From the NCBI RefSeq assembly GCF_040833965.1, contig NZ_CP162142.1, positions 2,319,001-2,383,000 of the forward strand: a stretch of 64,000 nucleotides of DNA. Reading direction: 5' to 3'. A program made the translations under genes and the position numbers. The notes under the pieces were generated by a model that did no database searches, was not told the origin of the DNA, and saw only the letters and a program-made list of their open reading frames with translations. The DNA comes from Leptospira sp. WS39.C2 (lineage in GTDB: Bacteria > Spirochaetota > Leptospiria > Leptospirales > Leptospiraceae). How positions within the stretch are numbered: the stretch's first letter is position 1; each line of letters opens with the position of its first letter. This document shows, in pieces, positions 27,441 through 36,890 of the stretch.

Positions 27441-27977
27441 ATGAAATCAATATTTCAAAATTTATTATTTTACAGGTGCCTTCGCTTTTCCGCTGAAGTA
27501 AGATTCTACGATCTCTCTAAATTTATAAAAAACAATACAGAAAATTGGGCTCCTTTTAGATTCTTTTCCTTAAGTCATTATACTTTTGAAGGATTTAGCT
27601 TTGGAAATTCTTTTACTCTAAGAAGAATTACCATCTTTTCAAATAGGATGAAATCTGAAATACACGGTAAAATAATAGATGTAAATTCATATCCTCTAAC
27701 AATTAATATTATTTTAAGACCACATTGGACTATACATTTCTTCCTTATCTACCTATTAATTGCTAATATTTACACTATTGTATTTTATATTCTTTCCAAA
27801 ATGGGTTTATTTATGCAGATTATGGACATAGCCTTCTTAAACATAAATTCCAACCTATTAATTCCAGTTAATGTTATATTAATATCTTGCTATCTATGGT
27901 TTAATTTTGACTTCCTAATTACTATTGCCAAATTTAAACGTTTTTTTCCAGATGTATTTCGATTAAAAGAAATTTAA
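27441..27977 (+). CDS. Membrane protein, function unknown
   Basis: About 178 residues from the ATG at 27441. A soluble first half (EVRFYDLSKFIKNNTENWAP) is followed by two strong transmembrane segments near 100-122 and 140-160. A GNSFTLRRITIFSNRMKSEI segment lies just before the membrane part, so a small globular domain precedes the anchor. No family. Single-gene cassette. Confidence 0.65.
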   Translation: MKSIFQNLLFYRCLRFSAEVRFYDLSKFIKNNTENWAPFRFFSLSHYTFEGFSFGNSFTLRRITIFSNRMKSEIHGKIIDVNSYPLTINIILRPHWTIHFFLIYLLIANIYTIVFYILSKMGLFMQIMDIAFLNINSNLLIPVNVILISCYLWFNFDFLITIAKFKRFFPDVFRLKEI

Positions 27978-28030
27978 GATAAGTAAATCAATAAACATAA
28001 AATTACAATTTGCAGAGGCCTTTCCAACTA

Positions 28031-28197
28031 CGCATAACAGCGGCTACTCACTGCGCTTCGGCACTTACGGCCTCGCTTGGGCTGCGCCACATTTCCCTCC
28101 TGGCATTCGTTTGCATCCGCAAACTACATGCCAGTCCCTAACGTTCCGTTCCGGAACTCAGGGTCGGGAAACGTCGAGTAGCCTAGTTCGTTATGCG
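28031..28197 (+). repeat. attC site 29 (type C, compensated centre)
   Basis: The central arm reads CGTTCCG/CGGAACT instead of CGTCCCG/CGGGACT, so the pair is preserved by a double change. Otherwise a standard type C. Confidence 0.9.
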
Positions 28198-28215
28198 TAA
28201 TCACTTAATCAATAT

Positions 28216-29279
28216 ATGAAATGTATATACTGTCTTGAGACCAAAGAGGAAAAGGATTTTTTAAAGGAAGAGCATATTATCCCTGCAGCTTTTGGAGGCA
28301 AAACAGTTCTTCCATCACAATTTGTTTGTGATGACTGCAATTTTAAATTTGGTAGAACTATTGAAACCGATTTAACTAGTAATTCTTTTATATCTTATTT
28401 AAGAACTTACGTTGGTCCCGGAAAACGTGGTTCATTGACAAAGAAAAATGAAGTACGCACAAACATATTTTTTTTTGAAATTGATAATTTTCCCAAAGTC
28501 CTTGGATATATTAGAAAATCTAAACCAATTATAATTTCCCAATTTCTCATTGATAATAATATAAAAATGCTCAATTCTTCTACAATTCAGAGTTTCCTGA
28601 ACATGAACAATTATCAATATTTCAAGAGAATTTAGATAAAATTAGAAACTACACCTATATACCATCACTGACACTTAATGAAGAAATTATTCTTATCGGA
28701 TTTCACGAGAAAAACTTCTATATCTGTGCAAAAAACAAAGACAACTTAGAGAATACTATAAACACTATAACGACTCTCCTTCAAAGTGAGAATAAAATCA
28801 ATTTTGCACCAAAAGAAGAATTGAACTTATTTTTAAAGAAAGGATTAGAAATTAAAGTTAATCTGATTAATTATTACAGAGCTCATTCAAAAATTGCATT
28901 TAACTGTGCAGCCTATCTCCTCGGTAAAGACACTATGTATGATTCACAATATAACAATTGTCGAAATTGGATTAATGGAGACACCAAAGAATATGAAAAA
29001 ATAATCCTAAACCAAAATTTCATAAACAACATCGAAAAAATGCTTTTAGAAAGCTTTCCTGATAAATCTCACAAAGTAATAATATTCTCAGTTTCACATT
29101 ACCTAATAGGCCTTGTAAGTTTTTATGGGGCAGAATTTCCGATTACTACTTTGCTCTCAAAAAACTTTGAACCGAACAATATTCATGATGGAATAATTTG
29201 TGACTGGAAAAATCAAAAAGAATATTTGTATTCTGTATATTTGAGAAAACTAGCAGAAGAAGAAGAAGAAGATTTTTAA
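28216..29279 (+). pseudogene. HNH-family endonuclease gene broken by a frameshift
   Basis: The first part (28216-28635) encodes an HNH_5-like zinc/nuclease motif: CIYCLETKEEKDFLKEEHII, then CDDCNFKFG. The second frame is open without stops back to about 28557 and continues NLDKIRNYTYIPSLTLNEE to the stop at 29279. Joining the two near the A-run at 28562-28567 would give about 354 residues. The join looks natural, so a single-base indel, a sequencing error or a programmed shift separates them. The intact protein would resemble HNH enzymes with a C-terminal helical domain found in defence loci. Confidence 0.72.
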
Positions 29280-29288
29280 AAGTGACTA

Positions 29289-29453
29289 CGCATAACAGCA
29301 GGGAAACGCTGCGCTTCGGCACTTACGGCCTCGCTTGGCCTACGGCACATTCCCTTTCTGTCACTCGTTCGCATACGCAAGCTACGTGCCAGTCCCTAAC
29401 GTCCCGCCGGGACTCAGGGTCAGGGAACGTCGTCTCCCCTAGTTCGTTATGCG
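29289..29453 (+). repeat. attC site 30 (type D)
   Basis: CGCATAAC/GTTATGCG, arms GGGAAACG/CGTCTCCC. Confidence 0.9.
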
Positions 29454-29503
29454 CCATTTTTTCAAATTTATTATAAATATTACATAATAGAGATTTTTAT
29501 TTG

Positions 29504-29519
29504 TTTCACTAATGTGAAA
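29504..29519. promoter_or_regulatory. Inverted repeat before HEPN-like gene
   Basis: TTTCAC-TAAT-GTGAAA is a perfect 6-bp inverted repeat 40 bases upstream of the start. It could be an operator. Confidence 0.4.
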
Positions 29520-29558
29520 TACTATCATGATTCCTTATCCCGAATCATCGTCGATTAA

Positions 29559-30167
29559 ATGAAAGAATTACTTCAAATATTCAATTCAACGATTTCAATC
29601 TTTGCATGGAGAGCTGCTCAATGTTCGATAGTAACAAATGCAATCAACATGATTTTTTTTACAGAAAAACAATGGTTTTTTAACAATCCTGCCAATACTC
29701 TAGAATTTTCAGCATTAAGAGCATTAGAAAATGAATCTATAGTTAATATCGCGGAATTAATAAAGAAAGACCCAATTGTTAATGAACTTAAAATAGATAT
29801 TAAAAGAAAAGCGGATCTTATCGGACATAGAAATATAATAAGCCATCCGTTCATAGTTAAATGGCGTGATGAAGTTACTCAGAAAATATTTGATGAAAAC
29901 AAACATCATACTGAATTAAAAATAGCTTTAATTTATGATATACAATCGTCGATTAACCAAGAATTAGTAAAACTAAACCTTGAAGCAACCAACCTAGATT
30001 TTCCAATTTCTATTGAAATGGTTCAAGTATTCAATTCAATCCTGAATTTCTCTCTAAAACCTGAATACTTACATGATACAAAAGATAATGAATATGTAGT
30101 TCAAACTTTAAATATTTTCAAAGGAAAACTTTTAGATTTTGTTATCTCGAAATCAAAAAATGAATAA
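29559..30167 (+). CDS. HEPN-like protein
   Basis: A 202-residue helical protein. HRNIISHPFIVKW contains RNxxxH (residues 91-96), the signature of HEPN ribonuclease domains. The N-terminal FAWRAAQCSIVTNAINMIFF helix and the acidic central helices fit a dimeric helical bundle. There is no MNT partner in the cassette, so this is either a solitary HEPN protein or a structural relative. RNA cleavage is inference from the motif. Confidence 0.6.
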   Translation: MKELLQIFNSTISIFAWRAAQCSIVTNAINMIFFTEKQWFFNNPANTLEFSALRALENESIVNIAELIKKDPIVNELKIDIKRKADLIGHRNIISHPFIVKWRDEVTQKIFDENKHHTELKIALIYDIQSSINQELVKLNLEATNLDFPISIEMVQVFNSILNFSLKPEYLHDTKDNEYVVQTLNIFKGKLLDFVISKSKNE

Positions 30168-30183
30168 TATCGAGAAAAACGAG

Positions 30184-30351
30184 CGCATAACAGCGACTAA
30201 CCGCTTCGCTTCGGGACTTGCGCCCTCGCTCGGTCTGCGACACATAGGCTTCTGGCACTCCTCTTGCTTACGCAAGCGTCGTTCCAGTCCCTAACGTCCC
30301 GTTACCGGGACTCAGGGCCAGCCTACGTCGGTTAGTCTAGTTCGTTATACG
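30184..30351 (+). repeat. attC site 31 (type B)
   Basis: CGCATAAC left, GTTATACG right, arms CTAACCG/CGGTTAG, with GTTACCGGGAC centre. Confidence 0.9.
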
Positions 30352-30374
30352 TAATTGCGAAAAAAATTTGAAAA

Positions 30375-30893
30375 ATGAATTACATAAAACTTAAAACAAA
30401 TGATTTTAAAATCGAAATCACTAAAGAAGAACCGATCAGTGTTTGGATTGATCCAAAATTCCAAATGGAAACAGACAATTTGGAGAAAAAAAATAAAACC
30501 ACACGTTTTGAATTAATTCTATGCCATTCGCAAATAAAATTAGGCAACATAGTCTTGAAAATCTCTTTTAGTCCAGATAATGTAGGCGAGATACCAACAT
30601 TTGTAAAAGAAATAAACCTTAAACTTAATGAATATATTTTAAATCAAAACAAATATTTTGATAGAATTGTAGATGAAATTTTAAAATTAAAAAACAGGTC
30701 ATGGCTTTCATCTGAAGAAAACAAATATACGAAAAAAGAAATTATGTTAGAATTTGGAGAAATTAAAGAGATTTATTTCAATAAAGACTTCTCCTACTCA
30801 ATTTTCTTTAATGACAACCAGCTTTTCTTAGGACATTATATCGAAGTTAGAATAAAAAAAGAAAAAATAAATGAAATTACTTTAGCAGGATAA
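30375..30893 (+). CDS. DUF2262/DUF6985-like protein
   Basis: A 172-residue soluble protein. IKEIYFNKDFSYSIFFNDNQ followed by LFLGHYIEVRI resembles the C-terminal strand pair of DUF2262 and DUF6985 proteins, small beta-rich domains frequently found as immunity-like or SUKH-neighbour proteins. N-terminal half is strand-rich with no motif. Assignment is by pattern only. Confidence 0.5.
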   Translation: MNYIKLKTNDFKIEITKEEPISVWIDPKFQMETDNLEKKNKTTRFELILCHSQIKLGNIVLKISFSPDNVGEIPTFVKEINLKLNEYILNQNKYFDRIVDEILKLKNRSWLSSEENKYTKKEIMLEFGEIKEIYFNKDFSYSIFFNDNQLFLGHYIEVRIKKEKINEITLAG

Positions 30894-31033
30894 ATATAAA
30901 TAAATATTTAAAACCTATTTAATTGTATTATCATTTTGAACTATTTTATGAATTACAATCAACTACTAAAAACCAAGATCCATTAAATAAGAAAAAAATG
31001 CTTAACAAAAAAATATCAGGCATTTCGCAACTA

Positions 31034-31199
31034 CGTATAACAACGGCTATTCACTGCGCTTCGGCACTTCGGCCTCGCTTGGGCTGCGCCACATTTCCCT
31101 TCTGGCATTCGCCTTGCTTACGCAAGCTACATGCCAGTCCCTAACGTCCCGTCCGGGACTCAGGGTCGGGAAACGTTGAGTAGCCTAGTTCGTTATGCG
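31034..31199 (+). repeat. attC site 32 (type C)
   Basis: CGTATAAC left, GTTATGCG right, arms CTATTCAC/TTGAGTAG keep pairing with one wobble. Confidence 0.9.
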
Positions 31200-31228
31200 T
31201 AATTATGGAGATTGATGGAGAAAATTAA

Positions 31229-32239
31229 ATGGGGATAACAACAAAAACTTTAAAAATGCTTTGGGGAAGATCTGCAAGTCTATGTGCATTTCCTGGTTGC
31301 ACAAGGGAAGAATTGATAGAAGAATCAACTTCTCTTGATTCAGCAAGCATCGTTGGTGATAATGCTCACATTCGTTCTGAAAAACCTGATGGACCTAGAT
31401 TTGATCCTAACTTTCCGATTGAAACTATAGATAATTATGAAAATTTAATTCTGTTATGTAAAGTACACCACAAAATAATTGATGACCAAGTTTCAACATA
31501 CACAGTTGAAGCTTTGGAAAAAATGAAACAAGATCACGTACTTAGAGTTAGAAATGTATTAAATTTAACAACCGTTGAAAAAATAAGAGACGACGAAACA
31601 TACGTTGATTACTTAGAAATTTTATCGAAATTAGCCGACTTTGAAGATTGGAACAATTGGATAGCTAGTATCTTTGCCAATGATATTCCCAGAATGACAA
31701 TTGAAAGAGAGGAGAACCTTGGAAATCTTAGAGAAATTCTTTTTAACAGAATTTGGCCAAACCGCTATCCTGAATTAGAAAAGGCATTTATTAACTTCAG
31801 ATTAGTTTTATCAGACTTTCACGAACAATTCCGAAGTAGAGCTATAAAATCGGGCAACTTATCGGTAACAGAAAAATTTTATCAAATAAATGAATGGAAT
31901 GAAGAAAAATATCATGATCTACTTGAGCAGTACAGGTTTCATGTTTTTTTAGTAGAAGATCTAGCTTTAGAACTAACTCGGGCAGCAAATTACTTACTAG
32001 AAAATATAAGAAAATATCTTTTGCCAAAATACAGAGAGAGAGAAGGATACTTTACTGTAACTGCTGGCCCTTTTATAGATTTTACTCACAGAACTAGCAT
32101 CCCAAAATATTCTATCGAGGAAAAGGAGAAAAATCACCCTTATCCAGGTTTAAATAATTTCTTGACTGAGCGTAAAAATAGAGACGAATCATATGATTTC
32201 CGAAAATCATATAAAGACTCTCAATTACCACTTCCATAA
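31229..32239 (+). CDS. HNH endonuclease-like protein
   Basis: A 336-residue protein. The N-terminal HNH module has CAFPGCTREELIEE (zinc Cys pair), VGDNAHIRSEKPDGPRFDP (catalytic His), then NYENLILLCKVHHKIIDDQ. The rest is long amphipathic helix without a known domain. Stand-alone HNH proteins of this type occur beside restriction and defence genes and can cut phage DNA. The active-site residues are intact. Confidence 0.8.
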   Translation: MGITTKTLKMLWGRSASLCAFPGCTREELIEESTSLDSASIVGDNAHIRSEKPDGPRFDPNFPIETIDNYENLILLCKVHHKIIDDQVSTYTVEALEKMKQDHVLRVRNVLNLTTVEKIRDDETYVDYLEILSKLADFEDWNNWIASIFANDIPRMTIEREENLGNLREILFNRIWPNRYPELEKAFINFRLVLSDFHEQFRSRAIKSGNLSVTEKFYQINEWNEEKYHDLLEQYRFHVFLVEDLALELTRAANYLLENIRKYLLPKYREREGYFTVTAGPFIDFTHRTSIPKYSIEEKEKNHPYPGLNNFLTERKNRDESYDFRKSYKDSQLPLP

Positions 32240-32242
32240 CTA

Positions 32243-32409
32243 CGCATAACAGCGACTAACCGCTTCGCTTCGGGACTTACGCCCTCGCTCGGTCTGCGAC
32301 ACATAGGCTTCTGGCACTCCCCTTGCATCCGCAAGTGTCGTGGCCAGTCCCTAACGTCCCGTTCGGGACTCAGGGCCAGCCTACGTCGGTTAGTCTAGTT
32401 CGTTATATG
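32243..32409 (+). repeat. attC site 33 (type B)
   Basis: CGCATAAC left, GTTATATG right, arms CTAACCG/CGGTTAG. Confidence 0.9.
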
Positions 32410-32935
32410 CAATGCGGTAAAACTAAAATTAAAGACAATTCTTAAATAAACCGCAGCCAAGATAAAGAAAGAAAAACCAAGGATTGAAAACACTCATGAA
32501 TAATATTAAAATGTATATTTTAAAATATATATGACTTCTAATTAATTGAATACTGTTGAATAATATAGAAAAAAGTAATAAAAATAAAATGAAAAATATG
32601 ATTACAATATTTTCTATAACGTAATATTCTCTATTAAAGAAATTAAAAGAATTAATCGTTTTCAATATCTGAATAGAACTATAATAACTTATCAGAATGT
32701 TAACAAAAACTAAAAATATTGTCACGGAAATCTTAAGATACATATTGAAATTCAATTTATTTCATATTCATATAATTTGAATCAACTCTACTATATAAAA
32801 ACTTTTTTTTATATTATAAAATATCAAAAAAAAATAAGAATCTCAAAAATAGACCTCTAAATCTAACTTCTCTCTCTTAAGATAGAAAGAGATGAAGAAA
32901 TGCTTATAAATACTTAATAAGTAAATTACCGCACT
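32410..32935 (+). other. Non-coding-family cassette variant carrying a reverse gene, copy 6
   Basis: Starts CAATGCGGTAAAACTAAAAT and ends TTACCGCACT, so it has the family's terminal inverted repeats. The end region (TTAAGATAGAAAGAGATGAAG) also matches the second conserved block, but the middle holds a minus-strand gene in place of the usual sequence. Confidence 0.7.
32429..32755 (-). CDS. Reverse-oriented small membrane protein
   Basis: A 108-residue protein with ATG start on the minus strand. Three hydrophobic segments (about 6-28, 46-66 and 75-100), a charged turn and a C-terminal FFLYLGCGLFKNCL. No family. It opposes the array direction and would be read from a promoter inside the cassette's right part, which is the conserved block of the non-coding family. 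Confidence 0.55.
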   Translation of the reverse strand: MNFNMYLKISVTIFLVFVNILISYYSSIQILKTINSFNFFNREYYVIENIVIIFFILFLLLFSILFNSIQLIRSHIYFKIYILILFMSVFNPWFFFLYLGCGLFKNCL

Positions 32936-33102
32936 GCATATAACAGCACCTTACCGCTTCGCTTCGGCACTTACGGCCTCGCTCGGCCTACGGCAAATTC
33001 TCCTTCTGGCATTCGCCTTGCTTACGCAAGCTACATGCCAGTCCCTAACGTCCCGTTGGGACTCAGGGTCGGAGAACTTCGGTAAGCCTAGTTCGTTAGT
33101 CG
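32936..33102 (+). repeat. attC site 34 (type A)
   Basis: GCATATAAC left, GTTAGTCG right, arms CTTACCG/CGGTAAG. Confidence 0.9.
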
Positions 33103-33242
33103 CAATTTTACAAATTTTCAGTTTTTTTAAAAAAGAAAGATTAATATCCACAAATAATAGAATTCTGCTTAGATATTCTTCATAATAATTTATGAAAAAA
33201 TATATAGGAAATCGAAAGCTTAAAACACATTTGAGAAAGTCA

Positions 33243-33839
33243 ATGATTTCTAAATTCATAAATAGTCTTTTTTCTATTGTAATATTTATTTTTACCCTCG
33301 CAAGTTGCCAAAGTACTAGATATAATTTTGAAATATCAAAAGTAACTAAGAGAAATAAAATAAATTTTGAGTTTGATGAAATTGTCCTTCATTTTGAGTT
33401 TAAAATTCCTGCCCGAAATCCTCAAAAAGATCCAAGATATCATTTAAAAGAAGGTATTATTGAAAATCTAAAAAATTGCAATATTCAGAAAAAAATAATT
33501 TCAATTTATACTGGTTATTTCCAATTTTTAAATTACGTTTCCAACGATAAATTAACTCTTACAGATAATTTTCTAACGGAAAATCCGAGACGAATTGACC
33601 TGACTCTAATATTTTTAGAGTCTGACAAGTGGATGTTTTATTCTAGCTCAAATAATACATTTATTCAGAATTTCGAACTTTATTTTTACTCAATCTCAAA
33701 TCCATTGTTTCATTATGAAGTTCTTGAAAAAAAACATTATGAACCATTTAATTTCGACGAAAACCATTTAAACGATCATCATATTTTTGGTTCAACATTA
33801 GGAAAACATCTTTGTAGTACACTTAATGAGTTGCAATGA
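33243..33839 (+). CDS. Lipoprotein, function unknown
   Basis: About 199 residues from the ATG at 33243 (an ATG at 33192 would add 17 basic residues). Signal SLFSIVIFIFTLASC gives a lipobox LASC. The mature region is beta-rich with an NKINFEFDEIVLHFEFKIPA strand and a helix toward the end. Possibly outer-membrane associated; no family recognised. Single-gene cassette. Confidence 0.68.
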   Translation: MISKFINSLFSIVIFIFTLASCQSTRYNFEISKVTKRNKINFEFDEIVLHFEFKIPARNPQKDPRYHLKEGIIENLKNCNIQKKIISIYTGYFQFLNYVSNDKLTLTDNFLTENPRRIDLTLIFLESDKWMFYSSSNNTFIQNFELYFYSISNPLFHYEVLEKKHYEPFNFDENHLNDHHIFGSTLGKHLCSTLNELQ

Positions 33840-33848
33840 GTAAAACTG

Positions 33849-34016
33849 CGACTAACATCGGCTACTCGCGTCGCTTCGGGACTTACGCCCTCGCTCGGTC
33901 TACGACACATAGGCTTCTGGCACTCCCCTTGCCTGCGCAAGTGTCGTTCCAGTCCCTAACGTCCCGTTACCGGGACTCAGGGCCAGCCTACGTCGAGTAG
34001 CCTGGTTCGTTATGCG
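33849..34016 (+). repeat. attC site 35 (B/C hybrid, paired)
   Basis: CGACTAAC left, GTTATGCG right; arms GCTACTCG/CGAGTAGC with ACATAGGCT/AGCCTACG, like site 16. Confidence 0.9.
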
Positions 34017-34035
34017 TAATTTTTGAAAAATATTT

Positions 34036-34731
34036 ATGAAAAAAATTAAAAAAGAAAACAATGAAAATTCTAAAGCAAAACAAGTTGATCAGATAAAAGC
34101 AATTTTGCTTAAAAAAGGCAACCCTAGGTTTCAAATGTTTGTAATTTTAAGTGTTACTTTCATCTGTGCTACGATTACTTCCTTTGTACTACTTAACTTA
34201 GGTATATCATTAATGTACATTAGATATCCAATTGCTATTTTCAGTGGATATTTATCATTTTTTCTGTTTCTCCGTATTTGGGTTTTTTTTGCATTCAAAG
34301 GTATGAATTTGCATCCGGATGAATCTTATAATCTTCTTAGAATTGATACTAACAAAATAAACAGTAACAGCGAAATGAACATCTCATCTGCGCCTTATGA
34401 TTTTCTTTTTGATCATGAACAAGCATTTTTAATTATACTTTTCCTAATTCTTACTCTTTCAATATTAATTATATTTGGTTATGTTATCTTTATTTCGCCA
34501 ATATTTCTGTCTGAAATTGTGTTTGAATCGATTGCACTGACATTTGTTTATAAAAAAATCAAAAATTATCAAAGTATAGGATGGTATGGTGTTATAATAA
34601 AAAATACTATTATACCCTTTCTAATTTTACTTGCTATATTCACTTTCATAGCTTTTTTAATTCAATCAGCTTTACCGGAAATTAAAAGTATGGGTGATTT
34701 GATAAATTCGATTATTTCAAATAGTAAGTAA
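34036..34731 (+). CDS. Multi-helix membrane protein
   Basis: A 231-residue protein with a basic cytoplasmic start (KKIKKENNENSKAKQ) and hydrophobic segments near 35-57, 60-84, 130-160 and 190-215. A loop between the second and third (HPDESYNLLRIDTNK) is soluble. No family. ATG is 19 nt after attC. Confidence 0.65.
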   Translation: MKKIKKENNENSKAKQVDQIKAILLKKGNPRFQMFVILSVTFICATITSFVLLNLGISLMYIRYPIAIFSGYLSFFLFLRIWVFFAFKGMNLHPDESYNLLRIDTNKINSNSEMNISSAPYDFLFDHEQAFLIILFLILTLSILIIFGYVIFISPIFLSEIVFESIALTFVYKKIKNYQSIGWYGVIIKNTIIPFLILLAIFTFIAFLIQSALPEIKSMGDLINSIISNSK

Positions 34732-34744
34732 GAATCAAAAACTA

Positions 34745-34910
34745 CGCATAACATCGGCTACTCACTTCGCTTCGGCACTTACGGCCTCGCTTGGGCTGCG
34801 CCACATTTCCCTCCTGGCATTCGTTTGCATCCGCAAACTACATGCCAGTCCCTAACGTCCCGTTCGGGACTCAGGGTCGGGAAACGTCGAGTAGCCTAGT
34901 TCGTTATACG
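34745..34910 (+). repeat. attC site 36 (type C)
   Basis: CGCATAAC left, GTTATACG right, arms CTACTCAC/GAGTAG. Confidence 0.9.
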
Positions 34911-34942
34911 CAATTCAGAAAATTTATAGACAGGTTATAAAA

Positions 34943-35461
34943 ATGCAAAGAATTGAATTAAAAGTAATTACAATAATTTCTATACTTATTTTTTTCTCAT
35001 GCAAGAAAGAAACGACATCCTCATTAAAGGAAAATGCAAACTTAAATTATGAAAAAGTACTACTTGAAAATTCGGCTGTGTCCTTGCAAAATTTCTTTAA
35101 ACAAAGATTCCTTATAATCTCCTTTCCTAACCATAAAATTAAATTAGGAAATTCAACAGTTATACTCGATTATTCTCTTAATAAGAATGGAAGTATTTCG
35201 AAGCCTTTTCCAACTTCTCCTTGCGGAATTGATGTTGAAGGATCCTGGAAAATGAACAATAATACCATAATCACTGAAGGTCACTGGAGCATTCCAAAGT
35301 CAAATTGTCATAAAGAAATTCTTAATAATATTAGTCACTCCAGTGATAAAAAATCATTTGCTCACAAAATTTATAATTTTAGATTTAAAAAGAACAATGA
35401 ATCTGAAATTATTGCTAGCTTAAACATGAATAGCATCGTTAATGTTTTAATACAGGAATAA
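34943..35461 (+). CDS. Lipoprotein, function unknown
   Basis: A 172-residue protein with the signal VITIISILIFFSC and lipidation at Cys20. A CGIDVEGSWKMNNNTIITEG segment is strand-rich, and the pattern resembles a small beta-barrel such as lipocalin-type or META-like domain. Single-gene cassette. Family not assigned. Confidence 0.66.
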   Translation: MQRIELKVITIISILIFFSCKKETTSSLKENANLNYEKVLLENSAVSLQNFFKQRFLIISFPNHKIKLGNSTVILDYSLNKNGSISKPFPTSPCGIDVEGSWKMNNNTIITEGHWSIPKSNCHKEILNNISHSSDKKSFAHKIYNFRFKKNNESEIIASLNMNSIVNVLIQE

Positions 35462-35512
35462 ATTTAGTTATGCATATCTTCCTAAATTTTTCTTAAATAC
35501 GATTCTGAACTG

Positions 35513-35679
35513 CGTATAACAGCATGTTACCGCTTCGCTTCGGCACTTTCGGCCTCGCTCGGGCTACGCCAAATTCCCCTTCTGGCACTCGCTTGCATAC
35601 GCAAGCTACGTGACCAGTCCCTAACGTCCCGTTCGGGACTCAGGGTCGGGGAACTTCGGTAACATTAGTTCGTTATACG
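35513..35679 (+). repeat. attC site 37 (type A)
   Basis: CGTATAAC/GTTATACG, arms GTTACCG/CGGTAAC. Confidence 0.9.
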
Positions 35680-35741
35680 AAATCTCCAAAAATCCACATT
35701 GAAATAAATAAAAGATTGAAAAAGTATCGGATTCTCCGAAA

Positions 35742-36689
35742 ATGAAGTTATCCGATATGAACCCAACTCTCATAAAAAGTATCAATGGGAAAAAGAAGGA
35801 ATTAGATAAACTAAGGCCCCTTCCTAAAGGAATTGTAAGCAAACTTAACGAACAATTCTATTTAGAGTGGACATACAACTCAAATGCTATTGAAGGAAAT
35901 ACTCTTAGTTTACAAGAAACGGATTTAGTTTTAAGACAAGGAATTACTATCGGGAACAAGAGTCTCAGGGAACATTTTGAAGTTTTAAATCACAAAGATG
36001 GAATTTACTTCCTAGAAGAAGTAATAAAGAAAAAAACCTTCATATCATTAAATCTAATTCGAGAAATACATGGGAAAATACTCAAAAATATCGATGATGA
36101 ACAAGCTGGAGTTTTTCGAAGTACCAATGTTAGAATAACTGGTGCTTCGCATATTCCTCCAAATGCAGTTAAAATCTATGATCTAGTAATGGAATTAGTT
36201 GAATGGTATTATAAAAACTATAAATTATTAACAATACCAGAGATTGCTGCATGGATGCATTATAAACTTGTCTTCATACATCCTTTCATTGATGGCAACG
36301 GAAGAACTGCTAGGCTTTTAATGAATCTAATTCTTATGCAAGAAGGATACCCTCCCGCTGTAATACTGCATCTTGATAGAAAGAAATATTACAAAGTTCT
36401 ACGAGAAGCTGATAAGGGAAATGTCTCAACATTCCTTGATTTTGTCGGACGTTCCATTGAAAGATCTTTGATAATTTATCTTAATGCTCTTACAACAAAC
36501 TCTTCAAATGAAAAACAAGGATACATCACCTTAAAAGAAGCTACTAAATACTGTAATTTTTCATTAGAATATCTTTCTTTACTTGCAAGAACAGGAAAAC
36601 TTTCAGCCGTAAAATTTAATAGAAATTGGATGACGACTATCCAAGCAATTCAAACTTACTTAGAAGAAACTTCTTTGAAAACAAAATAA
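35742..36689 (+). CDS. Fic-domain AMP transferase with N-terminal inhibitory helix
   Basis: A 315-residue protein. The catalytic motif HPFIDGNGRTAR at about residue 180 is intact (HxFx(D/E)GNGRxxR). SNAIEGNTLSL at about 47-57 is the N-terminal (S/T)xxxE inhibitory motif of class II Fic proteins, so the enzyme is self-restrained. The C-terminal ITLKEATKYCNFSLEYLSLL region is a helix-turn-helix-like module. Targets of class II Fic proteins are varied, some modifying topoisomerases or GTPases; the target here is unknown. Confidence 0.9.
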   Translation: MKLSDMNPTLIKSINGKKKELDKLRPLPKGIVSKLNEQFYLEWTYNSNAIEGNTLSLQETDLVLRQGITIGNKSLREHFEVLNHKDGIYFLEEVIKKKTFISLNLIREIHGKILKNIDDEQAGVFRSTNVRITGASHIPPNAVKIYDLVMELVEWYYKNYKLLTIPEIAAWMHYKLVFIHPFIDGNGRTARLLMNLILMQEGYPPAVILHLDRKKYYKVLREADKGNVSTFLDFVGRSIERSLIIYLNALTTNSSNEKQGYITLKEATKYCNFSLEYLSLLARTGKLSAVKFNRNWMTTIQAIQTYLEETSLKTK

Positions 36690-36708
36690 ATGTCTACCTT
36701 GGAGACTT

Positions 36709-36874
36709 CGTATAACAGCAACTAACCGCATCGCTTCGGCACTTACGGCCTCGCTCGGTCTGCGACACATAGGCTTCTGGCACTCCCCTTGCCTGCGCAA
36801 GTGTCGTGGCCAGTCCCTAACGTCCCGTCGGGACTCAGGGTCAGCCTACGTCGGTTAGTCTAGTTCGTTATGCG
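36709..36874 (+). repeat. attC site 38 (type B)
   Basis: CGTATAAC left, GTTATGCG right, arms CTAACCG/CGGTTAG. Confidence 0.9.
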
Positions 36875-36890
36875 CAATAATCCAAAACTT

